DNA of 17,344 bases from positions 1 through 17,344 of the forward strand of contig CAZNNH010000133.1 of assembly GCA_964574335.1 (NCBI GenBank). Reading direction: 5' to 3'. This document shows, one piece after another, positions 1-9,968 of the stretch. Under the pieces are notes generated by a model, which worked only from the letters and a program-made list of their open reading frames with translations, did no database searches and was not told the origin of the DNA. Position 1 is the first letter of the stretch, and every line of letters starts with the position of its first letter. The DNA is from CAZNNH01 sp964574335. Its GTDB lineage: Bacteria; Acidobacteriota; Vicinamibacteria; Fen-336. A program made the position numbers and the translations under genes.

Positions 1-307
1 AACCCGGACGTCACCGTGCGCAGCCGGGGCGTGATGGAGAAGTGCACCTACTGCGTGCAGCGCATCAACCAGGCGCGGATCCAGGCCGGAGACGAGGGTC
101 GCGAGATCCGCGACGGCGAGATCCGGACCGCCTGCCAGGCGGCCTGCCCGGCCCAGGCCATCTACTTCGGCGACCAAAACGACCGGGAGAGTGTCGTCTC
201 GCAGCGGAAGGCCGAGCCCCGCAACTACGCCCTGCTCGGCGAGCTCAACACCCGGCCCCGGACCACCTACCTGGCGGCGGTGAAGAACCCCAACCCCGAG
301 ATCGACG

Positions 308-315
<8 letters not shown>
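1..315 (+). CDS. actB: ActB, C-terminal end (ACIII iron-sulfur subunit), partial
   Basis: This is the last 104 codons of a gene that begins before the window; the frame is open from base 1 to the TAG at 313-315. It shows the cysteine pattern of a ferredoxin-like 4Fe-4S protein: CTYC at visible residues 15-18 and CQAAC at 45-49, followed by P and an AIYFGD stretch. This is the usual C-terminal signature of the NrfC-like iron-sulfur part of ActB. ActB is the large peripheral subunit of Alternative Complex III, where it sits with the pentahaem ActA over the membrane subunits. The molybdopterin-like domain expected upstream is outside the window. The last bases overlap the actC start by 8 (ATGTCTAG). 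The identity rests on both the cysteine pattern and the gene order that follows. Confidence 0.9.
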
Positions 316-1683
<1,368 letters not shown>

Positions 1684-1687
<4 letters not shown>

Positions 1688-2220
1688 AGCCGCCCCTTCA
1701 CGGCCTGATGGCCGAGCTCCTGCAGCCCGCCCACCTGGTGGAGGCGGCGCGCCGGGTCCACGCCGCCGGCTACCGGAAGGTGGACGCGTACACGCCCTTC
1801 CCGATCGAGGAGCTCTCCGAGGCGCTGGAGCTGCCCCGCTCGCCGCTCTCCAGGTTGGCGCTGGCCGGCGGCATCGTGGGGGGGGCGGCCGGCTACGGCC
1901 TGGCCTACTGGACCTCGGTCATCTCCTACCCGCTCAACATCGGCGGCCGGCCGCTGCATAGCTGGCCGGCCTTCATCGTGCCGACCTTCGAGACCACCAT
2001 CCTGTTCGCGGCCGCCAGCGCGGTGCTGGGGATGATCGCCCTCAACCGCCTCCCCGAGCCGTACCACCCGGTCTTCAACGTGCCGGCCTTCGCGGCGGCC
2101 AGCCGCAGCCACTTCTTCATCTGCATCGAGCGAGGCGACCCGAAGTTCGACCCGGCCGCCACCCGCTCCTTCCTGGAGTCGTTGCCGGACGTGGTCTCGG
2201 TCAGCGAGGTCGAGCCATGA
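1684..2220 (+). CDS. actD: ActD, DUF3341-type membrane subunit of Alternative Complex III
   Basis: A 178-residue protein. A soluble N-terminal part includes HAAGYRKVDAYTPFPIEEL (about residues 30-48), which is the DUF3341 hallmark. Two hydrophobic hairpin segments follow at about 60-80 and 98-117, with the conserved IGGRPLHSWPAFIVPTFE between them, and then a soluble C-terminal domain. ActD is a two-helix ACIII subunit that packs against the ActC/ActF core; no catalytic role is established. The start is the ATG in the ATGA overlap with actC, and the stop forms another ATGA with actE. Length and motifs fit the family well, and no key feature is missing. Confidence 0.92.
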
Positions 2221-2801
2221 GCGCACGGCGCGGCCTGTGCCTGCTGGTCCCGCTGGGCCTCCTGGCGGCGGTGGCCGGCTGCCGACAGGACATGCACGAC
2301 CAACCCCGGTACGAGCCGCTCCAGGCGAGCGACTTCTTCGGTGACAACCGCTCGGCCCGCCCCCTGGTCGAGGGGACGGTGGCCCGGGGACAGCTCGACG
2401 ACGATGAGCAGCTCTACACCGGCATGGTCGACGGCGACCCGGCCCCGACCTTTCCCTTCGAGGTCACCGCCGAGGTGCTGGCGCGGGGCCGGGAGCGCTT
2501 CCAGATCTTCTGCACGCCGTGTCACGGCCGCACCGGCTGGGGCGACGGGATGGTGGTGAGGCGCGGCTTCAAGCGCCCGCCGTCGCTCCACGAGGAGCGG
2601 CTGCGGAACGAGCCGCCCGGCTATTCCTTCGGCGTGATCACCCAGGGCTTCGGCGCCATGTCCAGCTACGCGGCCCAGGTCCCGGTGCGCGATCGCTGGG
2701 CGATCATCGCCTACCTGCGCGCCCTCCAGCTCAGCCAGCACGCCACTCTGGAGGACGTACCGCCGGAGCCGCGCGCCAAGCTTCTCGAGGCGGCGCCATG
2801 A
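2217..2801 (+). CDS. actE: ActE, lipid-anchored monohaem cytochrome c subunit of Alternative Complex III
   Basis: A 194-residue protein. It begins with a lipoprotein signal: basic MSARR, a hydrophobic stretch, then AVAGC with the lipobox cysteine at residue 22. The mature protein is therefore probably anchored on the outer face of the inner membrane. One c-type haem site, CTPCH, lies at 99-103. Nearby are GRTGWGDGM (104-112) and a candidate distal haem ligand, Met148, in GFGAMSSY. ActE takes electrons from ACIII towards the oxidase or its cytochrome c domain. The gene sits between actD and actF, overlapping both by ATGA. The start gives a clean signal peptide, which supports the choice. Confidence 0.93.
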   Translation: MSARRGLCLLVPLGLLAAVAGCRQDMHDQPRYEPLQASDFFGDNRSARPLVEGTVARGQLDDDEQLYTGMVDGDPAPTFPFEVTAEVLARGRERFQIFCTPCHGRTGWGDGMVVRRGFKRPPSLHEERLRNEPPGYSFGVITQGFGAMSSYAAQVPVRDRWAIIAYLRALQLSQHATLEDVPPEPRAKLLEAAP

Positions 2802-4006
2802 CCGCCACCCCTCACGAGGTCCCGGCCCGCGTCTCCACGCTGGAGCGGGGAGGGCTGGTGGTGGGCCTGGTGGCCTTCTTGCTGTGCCTCCTCGGCGGGC
2901 TGTCGGCTCCGGACCAGCTCTTCCGCTCCTACCTGCTGGCCTTCCTGTTCTTCGTTGGGCTGTCGGTGGGCAGCCTGGCGGTGCTGATGATCCAGCACCT
3001 CACCGGCGGCGCCTGGGGCCTGGTGATCCGGCGGCCGCTGGAGGCGGCCACCCGGGTGCTGCCGCTGCTGGCGGTGGCGTTCCTGCCGCTGGTTCTGGGG
3101 CTTCGGGGGCTCTACGTCTGGAGCCACCCCGAGAGGGTGGCCACCGACCCGGTGCTGCAGCACCAGAGCCCCTACCTCAACGTCCCTTTTTTCCTGGCCC
3201 GCAGCGCCTTCTACCTGATGGCCTGGGCGGTGATGGCCCACCTGCTGAGCCGCTGGTCGCTGCAGCAGGACACCCGGCCCTCGGCCGCCCTCGGGGCCCG
3301 GCTGCGGGGGCTCTCGGGCGGGGGACTGGTGCTGCTGGCGCTGACTATCACCTTCGCCTCCGTCGACTGGGCGATGTCCCTCGACCCGCACTGGTTCTCG
3401 ACCCTCTACGGCGTGATCTTCATGGTCGGCTGGGCGCTGGCCGCTCTCTCGTTCGCGGTGGTGATTCTGACGCTCCTCGCCGGCTCGCCGCCGCTTTGCC
3501 GGGTCCTCAAGGCGGACCACATCCACGACCTCGGCAAGCTGCTGCTGGCCTTCGTGATGTTGTGGGCCTACATGGCTTTCTCGCAGCTCCTGATCGTCTG
3601 GTCCGGGAACCTGCCCGAGGAGATCCCCTGGTATCTGCAGAGGCTCCACGGCGGCTGGCAGTGGGTGGCGCTGGGGCTTCTGCTGTTCCACTTCGTGCTG
3701 CCGTTCCTGATGCTGCTCTCGCGCGACCTCAAGCGTCGCGCCGGGCAGCTCGGCCTGGTCGCCTTCGGCCTGCTGGTGATGCGCTTCGTCGACCTCTACT
3801 GGCTGGTGGGTCCGAGCCTGCAGGGGCACGGGGCCGAGGCCGAGCTCACCGTGCACTGGCTCGACCTTGTGGCGCCGCTGGCGCTGGGCGGCCTGTGGGT
3901 GTTCTACTTCGCCCGACAGCTCCGCAGCCGGCCGCTCCTCCCGCTGGGAGAGCCGGGTCTGCAAGAGCTGCTTTCGGGAGCGGCCGCTCCGGGCGGGGAG
4001 GCGTAG
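2798..4006 (+). CDS. actF: ActF, second NrfD-like membrane subunit of Alternative Complex III
   Basis: The frame is open well upstream inside actE, but the ATG in the ATGA overlap at 2798 gives a sensible 402-residue protein. It has about ten hydrophobic segments and is a divergent paralogue of ActC. Hallmarks seen are HQSPYLNVPFFLAR (about residues 124-137), DWAMSLDPHWFSTLYG (about 190-205) and a WYLQR segment near residue 280. In solved ACIII structures ActF forms the second half of the membrane core and is thought to hold a possible proton path, without a quinol site. The TAG is followed immediately by the GTG start of the next gene. GGGGAGG just before the stop can serve as that gene's ribosome site. 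Confidence 0.92.
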   Translation: MTATPHEVPARVSTLERGGLVVGLVAFLLCLLGGLSAPDQLFRSYLLAFLFFVGLSVGSLAVLMIQHLTGGAWGLVIRRPLEAATRVLPLLAVAFLPLVLGLRGLYVWSHPERVATDPVLQHQSPYLNVPFFLARSAFYLMAWAVMAHLLSRWSLQQDTRPSAALGARLRGLSGGGLVLLALTITFASVDWAMSLDPHWFSTLYGVIFMVGWALAALSFAVVILTLLAGSPPLCRVLKADHIHDLGKLLLAFVMLWAYMAFSQLLIVWSGNLPEEIPWYLQRLHGGWQWVALGLLLFHFVLPFLMLLSRDLKRRAGQLGLVAFGLLVMRFVDLYWLVGPSLQGHGAEAELTVHWLDLVAPLALGGLWVFYFARQLRSRPLLPLGEPGLQELLSGAAAPGGEA

Positions 4007-4417
4007 GTGGCCGTCCACTACGAGAAGAAGGACGTCAACGCCAAGGCGGTGACCTGGGTCGGGATCGCGGTGGGCCTGGTCACCATCGTGGTGATCGTGG
4101 CGCTGGTCCCGTTCCTGCGGCTGCTCGAGGTGTGGAGGGCCGAGGAGGACCCGGCACCGACGGCGCTGTCCCGCTTCGAGCCCGGCCGGCGGCCCCCGGA
4201 GCCCCGCCTCCAGGAGGAGCCGTTCGGGGACCTGGCGGCACTGCGTGCCGAGGAGGACGCCGTGCTGGGGAGCTACGGCTGGGTGAGTCGGGAGGCGGGG
4301 GTGGTGCGGATCCCGATCGACGAGGCGATGCGCATCGTCGCCGAACGCGGCCTGCCGGTGCGGCACGCGCCCGACTCGAAGGGCGAGCCCGGGGCCGGCG
4401 GGGGAGGCCAGCCATGA
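4007..4417 (+). CDS. Small single-helix membrane protein in the ACIII-caa3 operon, function unknown
   Basis: A 136-residue protein with a GTG start directly after the actF stop; GGGGAGG at 3994-4000 fits as ribosome site. One transmembrane helix lies at about residues 14-36. A proline- and charge-rich linker follows, then a compact part with RLQEEPFGDLAALRAEED, YGWVSREAGVVRIPIDEAM and RGLPVRH. The first residues (HYEKKDVNAKAV) are likely cytoplasmic, placing the rest outside the membrane. Its place between actF and sco suggests either a seventh ACIII subunit (the ActG position) or a factor for SCO/oxidase assembly; the sequence does not decide. I recall similar YGWV...IPI proteins beside sco genes, but this is memory and was not checked. 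The stop overlaps the sco start (ATGA). Confidence 0.85.
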   Translation: MAVHYEKKDVNAKAVTWVGIAVGLVTIVVIVALVPFLRLLEVWRAEEDPAPTALSRFEPGRRPPEPRLQEEPFGDLAALRAEEDAVLGSYGWVSREAGVVRIPIDEAMRIVAERGLPVRHAPDSKGEPGAGGGGQP

Positions 4418-5226
4418 AGCGACTCGCGGTGGTGGCGGTGGTGGCGGCGCTGACGTCGCCGGTGATGGCGCAGGACGGCCTGCCTCCGATCCTGCGCGAG
4501 GTGGGTTTCGACCAGCGCCTGGGCGAGGCGGTGCCGCTGGACCTTCACTTTCGCGACGAGGCCGGCAAGAGCGTCCGCCTCGGCGATTACTTCGGCGAGA
4601 AGCCCGTGGTGCTGGCCCTCGTCTACTACGAGTGCCCGATGCTGTGCACGCTGACCCTGAACGGCCTGGTCAGTGCGCTGGGGGTGCTGACGTTCGACGT
4701 CGGCAAGGAGTTCGAGGTGGTGACGGTGAGCTTCGAGCCCAAGGAGACCCCCGAGATGGCGGCGGCCAAGAAGGCCACCTATCTGGCACGCTACAAGCGC
4801 AAGGGCGCCGCCGAGGGGTGGCACTTCCTGACCGGCGACGAGGAGGCCATCCACGCGCTGACCGCCGCCGTGGGCTTCCGCTACGCCTGGGACGAGCGGA
4901 CCCAGCAGTACGCCCACCCCGCCGGCATCATGGTGCTCACCCCCGACGGGCGAATGGCCCGCTACCTGTACGGCATCGAGTACGCCCCCAAGGACCTGCG
5001 CTTCTCGCTGATCGAGGCCTCCGAGGGTAAGGTGGGGACGGCGGTCGACCAGGTGGTGCTGTTCTGCTACCACTACGATCCCCAGACCGGCAAGTACGGG
5101 GCCGCCATCATGCGCCTGTTGCGGGTGGCCGGGCTCCTCACCATGGCGGGGCTCGGCTCCTTCATGCTGGTGATGTGGCGCCGTGATCGGAAGGCCCGTC
5201 ACCGTCGGCAGGACGGGACCGCTTGA
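4414..5226 (+). CDS. sco: SCO1/SenC-type copper chaperone for the oxidase CuA site
   Basis: A 270-residue protein with a signal peptide (MKRLAVV...SPVMA, cleavage near residue 19-20), a thioredoxin-like SCO domain and a C-terminal transmembrane helix (about 238-255) followed by a basic tail. The copper-binding set is complete: Cys74 and Cys78 in ECPMLC, and His168 in QQYAHPAGI. FCYHYDP at 217-223 is typical of this C-terminally anchored SCO group. SCO proteins deliver copper to, or reduce the cysteines of, the CuA site of oxidase subunit II, which is the next gene. The ATG at 4414 overlaps the previous stop, and its own TGA overlaps the coxB ATG by one base. Confidence 0.92.
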   Translation: MKRLAVVAVVAALTSPVMAQDGLPPILREVGFDQRLGEAVPLDLHFRDEAGKSVRLGDYFGEKPVVLALVYYECPMLCTLTLNGLVSALGVLTFDVGKEFEVVTVSFEPKETPEMAAAKKATYLARYKRKGAAEGWHFLTGDEEAIHALTAAVGFRYAWDERTQQYAHPAGIMVLTPDGRMARYLYGIEYAPKDLRFSLIEASEGKVGTAVDQVVLFCYHYDPQTGKYGAAIMRLLRVAGLLTMAGLGSFMLVMWRRDRKARHRRQDGTA

Positions 5227-6205
5227 TGGGGGGGATCCCGCTGCTTCCCGAGCAGGCCTCCACCGTCGCCGCGGAGACGGACGCGCTCTTCCTCTTCCTG
5301 GTGGCGGTCAGCGTCTTCTTCGCGGTCCTGATCGCGGTGCTGCTGGTGGTCTTCGCGATCCGCTTCCGCCGGCGCCGCGACGACGAGCGCCCGGCCGAGA
5401 TCCACGGCTCGACGGCGCTGGAGCTGGTCTGGACGCTCGTCCCGCTGGGGATCGTGACGGTGATCTTCTTCTGGAGCGCCCACCTCTTCTTCACCATCAA
5501 CCGCGTCCCCAAGGACGCCATCGAGATCCACGTGGTGGGCAAGCGCTGGATGTGGAAGATCCAGCACATGACCGGCCGCCGCGAGATCAACGAGCTGCAC
5601 GTACCGGTGGGGGTGCCGGTGAAGGTGACGCTGACCTCGGAGGACGTCATCCACAGCTTCTACGTGCCGGCCTTCCGGGTGAAGAAGGACGCGGTGCCGG
5701 GGCGCTACAACACCACCTGGTTCGAGGCCACCAAGCCCGGCCGCTACCACCTGTTCTGTGCCGAGTACTGCGGGACCGAGCACTCCGGCATGATCGGCTG
5801 GGTGATCGCCATGGAGCCCACCGAGTTCCAGGCCTGGCTGGAGGGGGGCGCGCCGGGGGAGTCGCTGGCCTCGGCGGGCGAGAAGCTGTTCAGCGACCTG
5901 GCCTGCGCCACCTGCCATAGGAAAGACAGCGGCGCCCGGGGACCCAACCTGGTGGGGCTCTTCGGCAGCCCGGTGCTGCTCTCGAACGGGAGCACCATCA
6001 CCGCCGACGAGGGGTACATCCGGGAGTCGATCGTCAACCCCTCGGCCAAGGTGGTGGCCGGCTACCAGCCGATCATGCCCACCTTCCAGGGGCTGGTCAG
6101 CGAGGAGCGCCTGATGCAGCTCGTGGCCTACGTCCGGTCGCTGGCCCCCGAGCCGCAGCAGGGCCCGGCGGCGGCCGAGACGGCCCGGCCCAGCGAGACG
6201 AAGCC

Positions 6206-6209
<4 letters not shown>
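5226..6209 (+). CDS. coxB: Cytochrome c oxidase subunit II with fused cytochrome c domain (caa3 type)
   Basis: I choose the ATG at 5226 (TGATG overlap with sco), giving 327 residues; a TTG one codon earlier is possible but less likely. Two transmembrane helices (about 19-45 and 65-90) lead to a cupredoxin domain. The electron-entry strip KRWMWK is at 106-111 and the full CuA ligand set is present: His143, Cys178, Glu180, Cys182, His186, Met189. A class I cytochrome c domain follows, with CATCH at 227-231 and a distal Met284 in IMPTF. The fused haem domain defines a caa3 oxidase and lets it take electrons straight from ACIII without a free cytochrome c. The stop overlaps coxA (ATGA). Confidence 0.96.
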
Positions 6210-7839
<1,630 letters not shown>

Positions 7840-7843
<4 letters not shown>

Positions 7844-8499
7844 GCGCTCCTGCCCATCACCCGGCGCTGGCTCACCACTTCGAGAACCTCTCCGAGCAGA
7901 AGGAGACCGCTACCCTGGGGATGTGGGTGTTCATCGCCCAGGAGATCATGTTCTTTGGCGGGCTGTTCGCCTCCTACGCGGTCTACCGCTTCAAGTACCA
8001 GGAGGCCTTCGCCGTCGCCAGCCACCACCTGAACGTCCCGCTGGGCGCGTTCAACACCGCGGTCCTGATCTGCAGCAGCCTGACCATGGCGCTGGCGGTG
8101 CACGCGGCGGCGCTCGGTAAGCGGCGCCAGATCGTGGCCTTCCTGCTGCTGACGGTGCTGCTGGGCGGCGTCTTCCTGGGCATCAAGGCGGTCGAGTACA
8201 AGGACAAGTTCGACCACCACCTGGTTCCGGGGGAGCACTTCGACGGCGAGGTGCTGCACCTGGAGGGGGACCGGGCCCGCCAGGCCCAGGTCTACTACTC
8301 CCTCTACTTCGCGATGACCGGCCTGCACGCCCTGCACATGATCATCGGCATCCCGATCCTGCTCACGCTGGCGGCGTTGGCGGCGCGCGGCCGCTACGAT
8401 GCCCAGTACCACGCCCCGGTGGAGGTCGCCGGGCTCTACTGGCACTTCGTCGACATCGTCTGGATCTTCCTGTTCCCGCTTCTGTACCTGATCGGCTAG
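7840..8499 (+). CDS. coxC: Cytochrome c oxidase subunit III
   Basis: The reading frame is open inside coxA, but the GTG at 7840, overlapping the coxA stop as GTGA, gives the usual N-terminus: a His-rich start, then HHFENLSEQKETATLGMW. The product has 219 residues and about five helices, the short form lacking the first two helices of long subunit III proteins. The helix glutamate in FIAQEIMFFGG (Glu35) and the C-terminal GLYWHFVDIVWIFLFPLLY are family hallmarks. Subunit III stabilises subunit I and supports proton uptake into the D-channel. A charged insertion at about residues 120-148 (KDKFDHH...LEGDRA) is an extramembrane loop. coxD starts 4 bases after its stop. Confidence 0.95.
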
Positions 8500-8503
8500 A
8501 GCC

Positions 8504-8830
8504 ATGAGCGAGCACGTCGCCCCGGTCCGTCTCTACGTCGCCGTATTCCTCGCCCTGCTGGTGCTGACCTTCGCCACCACCGAGATCGCCCGCTACGACC
8601 TGGGCGAGCCCGAGCTTCTCGGGATGCGCATCCCGCTCAACGTGATCGTGGCGCTGGGGATCGCGGCCACCAAGGCCGCCCTGGTGATCATCTTCTTCAT
8701 GCACGTGCGCTGGGCCAGCCGCCTCACCTGGCTGGTGGTGGCCTCCGGCTTCGTGTTCTTGGGGATCCTGTTCCTAATCACCTTCGCCGACTACCTCACC
8801 CGCGGCTGGCTGGGGAACCCGGGGACCTGA
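8504..8830 (+). CDS. coxD: Cytochrome c oxidase subunit IV (caa3/CoxD type)
   Basis: A 108-residue protein with three hydrophobic segments (about 10-26, 43-66 and 72-94). The middle one carries the family pattern ATKAALVIIFFMHV, and the third ends in ITFADYLTRGWL. This is the prokaryotic subunit IV domain of caa3 oxidases, a small accessory subunit of the oxidase membrane part. It starts 4 bases after coxC and is the last gene of the operon; the sequence beyond shows no further oxidase gene or assembly factor such as ctaA, ctaB or ctaG. The function of subunit IV is structural at most, and nothing unusual is seen here. Confidence 0.93.
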   Translation: MSEHVAPVRLYVAVFLALLVLTFATTEIARYDLGEPELLGMRIPLNVIVALGIAATKAALVIIFFMHVRWASRLTWLVVASGFVFLGILFLITFADYLTRGWLGNPGT

Positions 8831-8843
8831 GGCGGGACGGTGA

Positions 8844-8861
8844 AGAGGCGCGCTGGCCTCT
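8844..8861 (+). terminator. Possible hairpin after the oxidase operon
   Basis: AGAGGC, a 6-base loop and GCCTCT form a perfect 6-bp stem 13 bases after the coxD stop. No run of T follows, so it is not a classical intrinsic terminator. Its position at the operon end is the main reason to list it. Confidence 0.3.
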
Positions 8862-8984
8862 GCCCCATCGGCACGCACGGTCACCTCCGGAGCGGCCAGG
8901 CCCGGCCGACGCGAAGCACAACGGCAGAGCCGAGGCGGGCACCAAGCCAGGGAAGGCGGCACGGCAACCACCCCGCCCGGACCC

Positions 8985-9236
8985 GAGCTCCGCCACCCGA
9001 TGGACGGCTCGGCGCTCCCTGAAGGAGTTGCGTCGGCGCCCATGTCTCTCACTGGCGGTGTGGAGGGCCTGATAGAGAGTGGTCTTTGGGTCCGCTAGCT
9101 CCTCGTGGGCGCGGATCCGAGGCAGATTGAGCGGCGCACGTCCGCCCGGCTTGCCTGCAGCGCCGCGGATCGCGGACTCGTCGAACGAGAACCACGCCTC
9201 CTGCATCCTGATTGGGACCACGGGTTGTGTCGGTAC
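8985..9236 (-). pseudogene. Decayed fragment resembling DUF4276-family proteins
   Basis: Read on the minus strand, this stretch gives a protein-like sequence with no proper gene around it. It starts at VPTQPVVPIRMQEAWFSFDE, continues with AIRGAAGKPGGRAPLNLP, then LADPKTTLYQALHTASE and RERRAVHRVAEL. I recognise this as the middle and late part of DUF4276-like proteins, which are often encoded beside AAA ATPases in accessory loci and defence islands (family knowledge; match from memory). An in-frame TGA at 9243-9245 cuts off the expected N-terminal TOPRIM-like half. Past AVHRVAEL the frame turns into arginine/glycine-rich text without the usual C-terminal motif. No start codon with a ribosome site is seen. 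It is best read as a dead remnant left in the gap between the oxidase operon and the next gene. Confidence 0.5.
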
Positions 9237-9250
9237 CCCCCGTCACCTGA

Positions 9251-9269
9251 TGTCCGATTTCGTCTCCTG
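9251..9269 (+). repeat. 19-base direct repeat, copy 1
   Basis: TGTCCGATTTCGTCTCCTG matches copy 2 (9292-9310) at 18 of 19 bases. It lies 6 bases beyond the in-frame stop that truncates the DUF4276-like remnant. The shape (TGTCCGATT... repeated near a gene break) recalls terminal repeats of insertion sequences, but no transposase is present. Confidence 0.6.
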
Positions 9270-9291
9270 GTGTCCTCCTGGATCACTGTAG

Positions 9292-9310
9292 TGTCCGATT
9301 CCGTCTCCTG
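9292..9310 (+). repeat. 19-base direct repeat, copy 2
   Basis: TGTCCGATTCCGTCTCCTG is the second copy, starting 41 bases after copy 1 and differing at one base (C for T at its tenth position). Between the copies, GTGTCCTCCTGG at 9270-9281 partly echoes the motif. It could be an insertion-sequence end or a small regulatory repeat ahead of the gene at 9375. Confidence 0.6.
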
Positions 9311-9374
9311 TGGCGGTGGTTGACCGGAGCCCCTCCGGGAGGGAGGCTGTCGGCCAGCGTCGGGAGGGGGGCAC

Positions 9375-9968
9375 ATGTCCAGCCGAGCGGTCGTGATGGT
9401 CGCGCTGCTGGCGGCGGCGAGCACGGTGTCGGCCCAGAGCCTCACCGAGATCGCCGCCAAGGAAAAGGCCCGGCGGGAGCGCGTGCGTCGCGAGGGGACG
9501 GAGGCTAGGACCTTCTCCGATCGGGACCTGCCGCGTGGCCGCGAGGGCGACACCACCTCGGAGCGGGAGAAGCCAGCCCCCGATAGCCGGTCCGGAACGG
9601 CTCTCACCCTGGAGCGCAAGGTCGATGTGGAGCCACCCCAGGCCGAGGGCCCTTCCGAGATGGAGAAGCTCAAGGCGAAGTCGGCCCTCTGGAGGGGCCG
9701 TTGGCGGGAAGCCAAGGACCAGGTCGAGAAGCTCGAGAAGGAGCTTGCCGAGCTGGAAGAGGAAGCTTCGCACATTGCCCAGATCGCCCGGGGGCCCGAG
9801 ACCGGCCCCAGGCCGCTGACCCGAGCGGAGTACGTCCTCTCCCGCCTCCGTACCGTCCGGAACGAGCTTCGACTGGCCAAGAGCAGGCTAGCGGACGTGG
9901 AGGCATCCGGCGCCTTCACCGCCGACCGGGTCCTGGACGAGGTGGTGCAGCAGGTGGCGGTGGCCTAG
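9375..9968 (+). CDS. Secreted coiled-coil protein, function unknown
   Basis: A 197-residue protein. A clear Sec signal peptide (MSSRAVVMVALLAAASTVSA, cleavage before Q21) is followed by SLTEIAAKEKARRERV. That opening, together with the later FSDRDL element, resembles small secreted proteins I associate with Acidobacteriota (from memory). Residues 55-95 are charged and low in structure. Residues 105-135 (REAKDQVEKLEKELAELEEE) and 152-176 (LSRLRTVRNELRLAKSRLADVE) form two predicted coiled-coil helices. GGGAGGGGGG at 9362-9371 is a strong ribosome site for the ATG. It is likely periplasmic. The stop codon is shared with the convergent ATPase gene: the palindrome CTAG at 9965-9968 supplies TAG on both strands. 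Confidence 0.75.
   Translation: MSSRAVVMVALLAAASTVSAQSLTEIAAKEKARRERVRREGTEARTFSDRDLPRGREGDTTSEREKPAPDSRSGTALTLERKVDVEPPQAEGPSEMEKLKAKSALWRGRWREAKDQVEKLEKELAELEEEASHIAQIARGPETGPRPLTRAEYVLSRLRTVRNELRLAKSRLADVEASGAFTADRVLDEVVQQVAVA

Noticed and set aside
2711..4366. Long minus-strand open frame opposite actF (551 codons)
   Set aside because: Shadow of actF and the following gene, with low-complexity composition rich in Q, H, P and R and no domain.
5223..5225. TTG as the coxB start
   Set aside because: The next codon is an ATG that overlaps the sco stop in the same style as other junctions in this operon.
8840..9022. Small plus-strand open frame after coxD
   Set aside because: No ribosome site, no recognisable motif and biased composition; the minus strand holds the family-like remnant instead.
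9320..9325. TTGACC as a -35 box for the gene at 9375
   Set aside because: No -10-like hexamer lies at 15-19 bases downstream.
9324..9338. Perfect CCGGAG/CTCCGG hairpin with a 3-base loop upstream of the coiled-coil gene
   Set aside because: Short GC palindromes are expected by chance at this base composition, and there is no T-run or overlap with the ribosome site.
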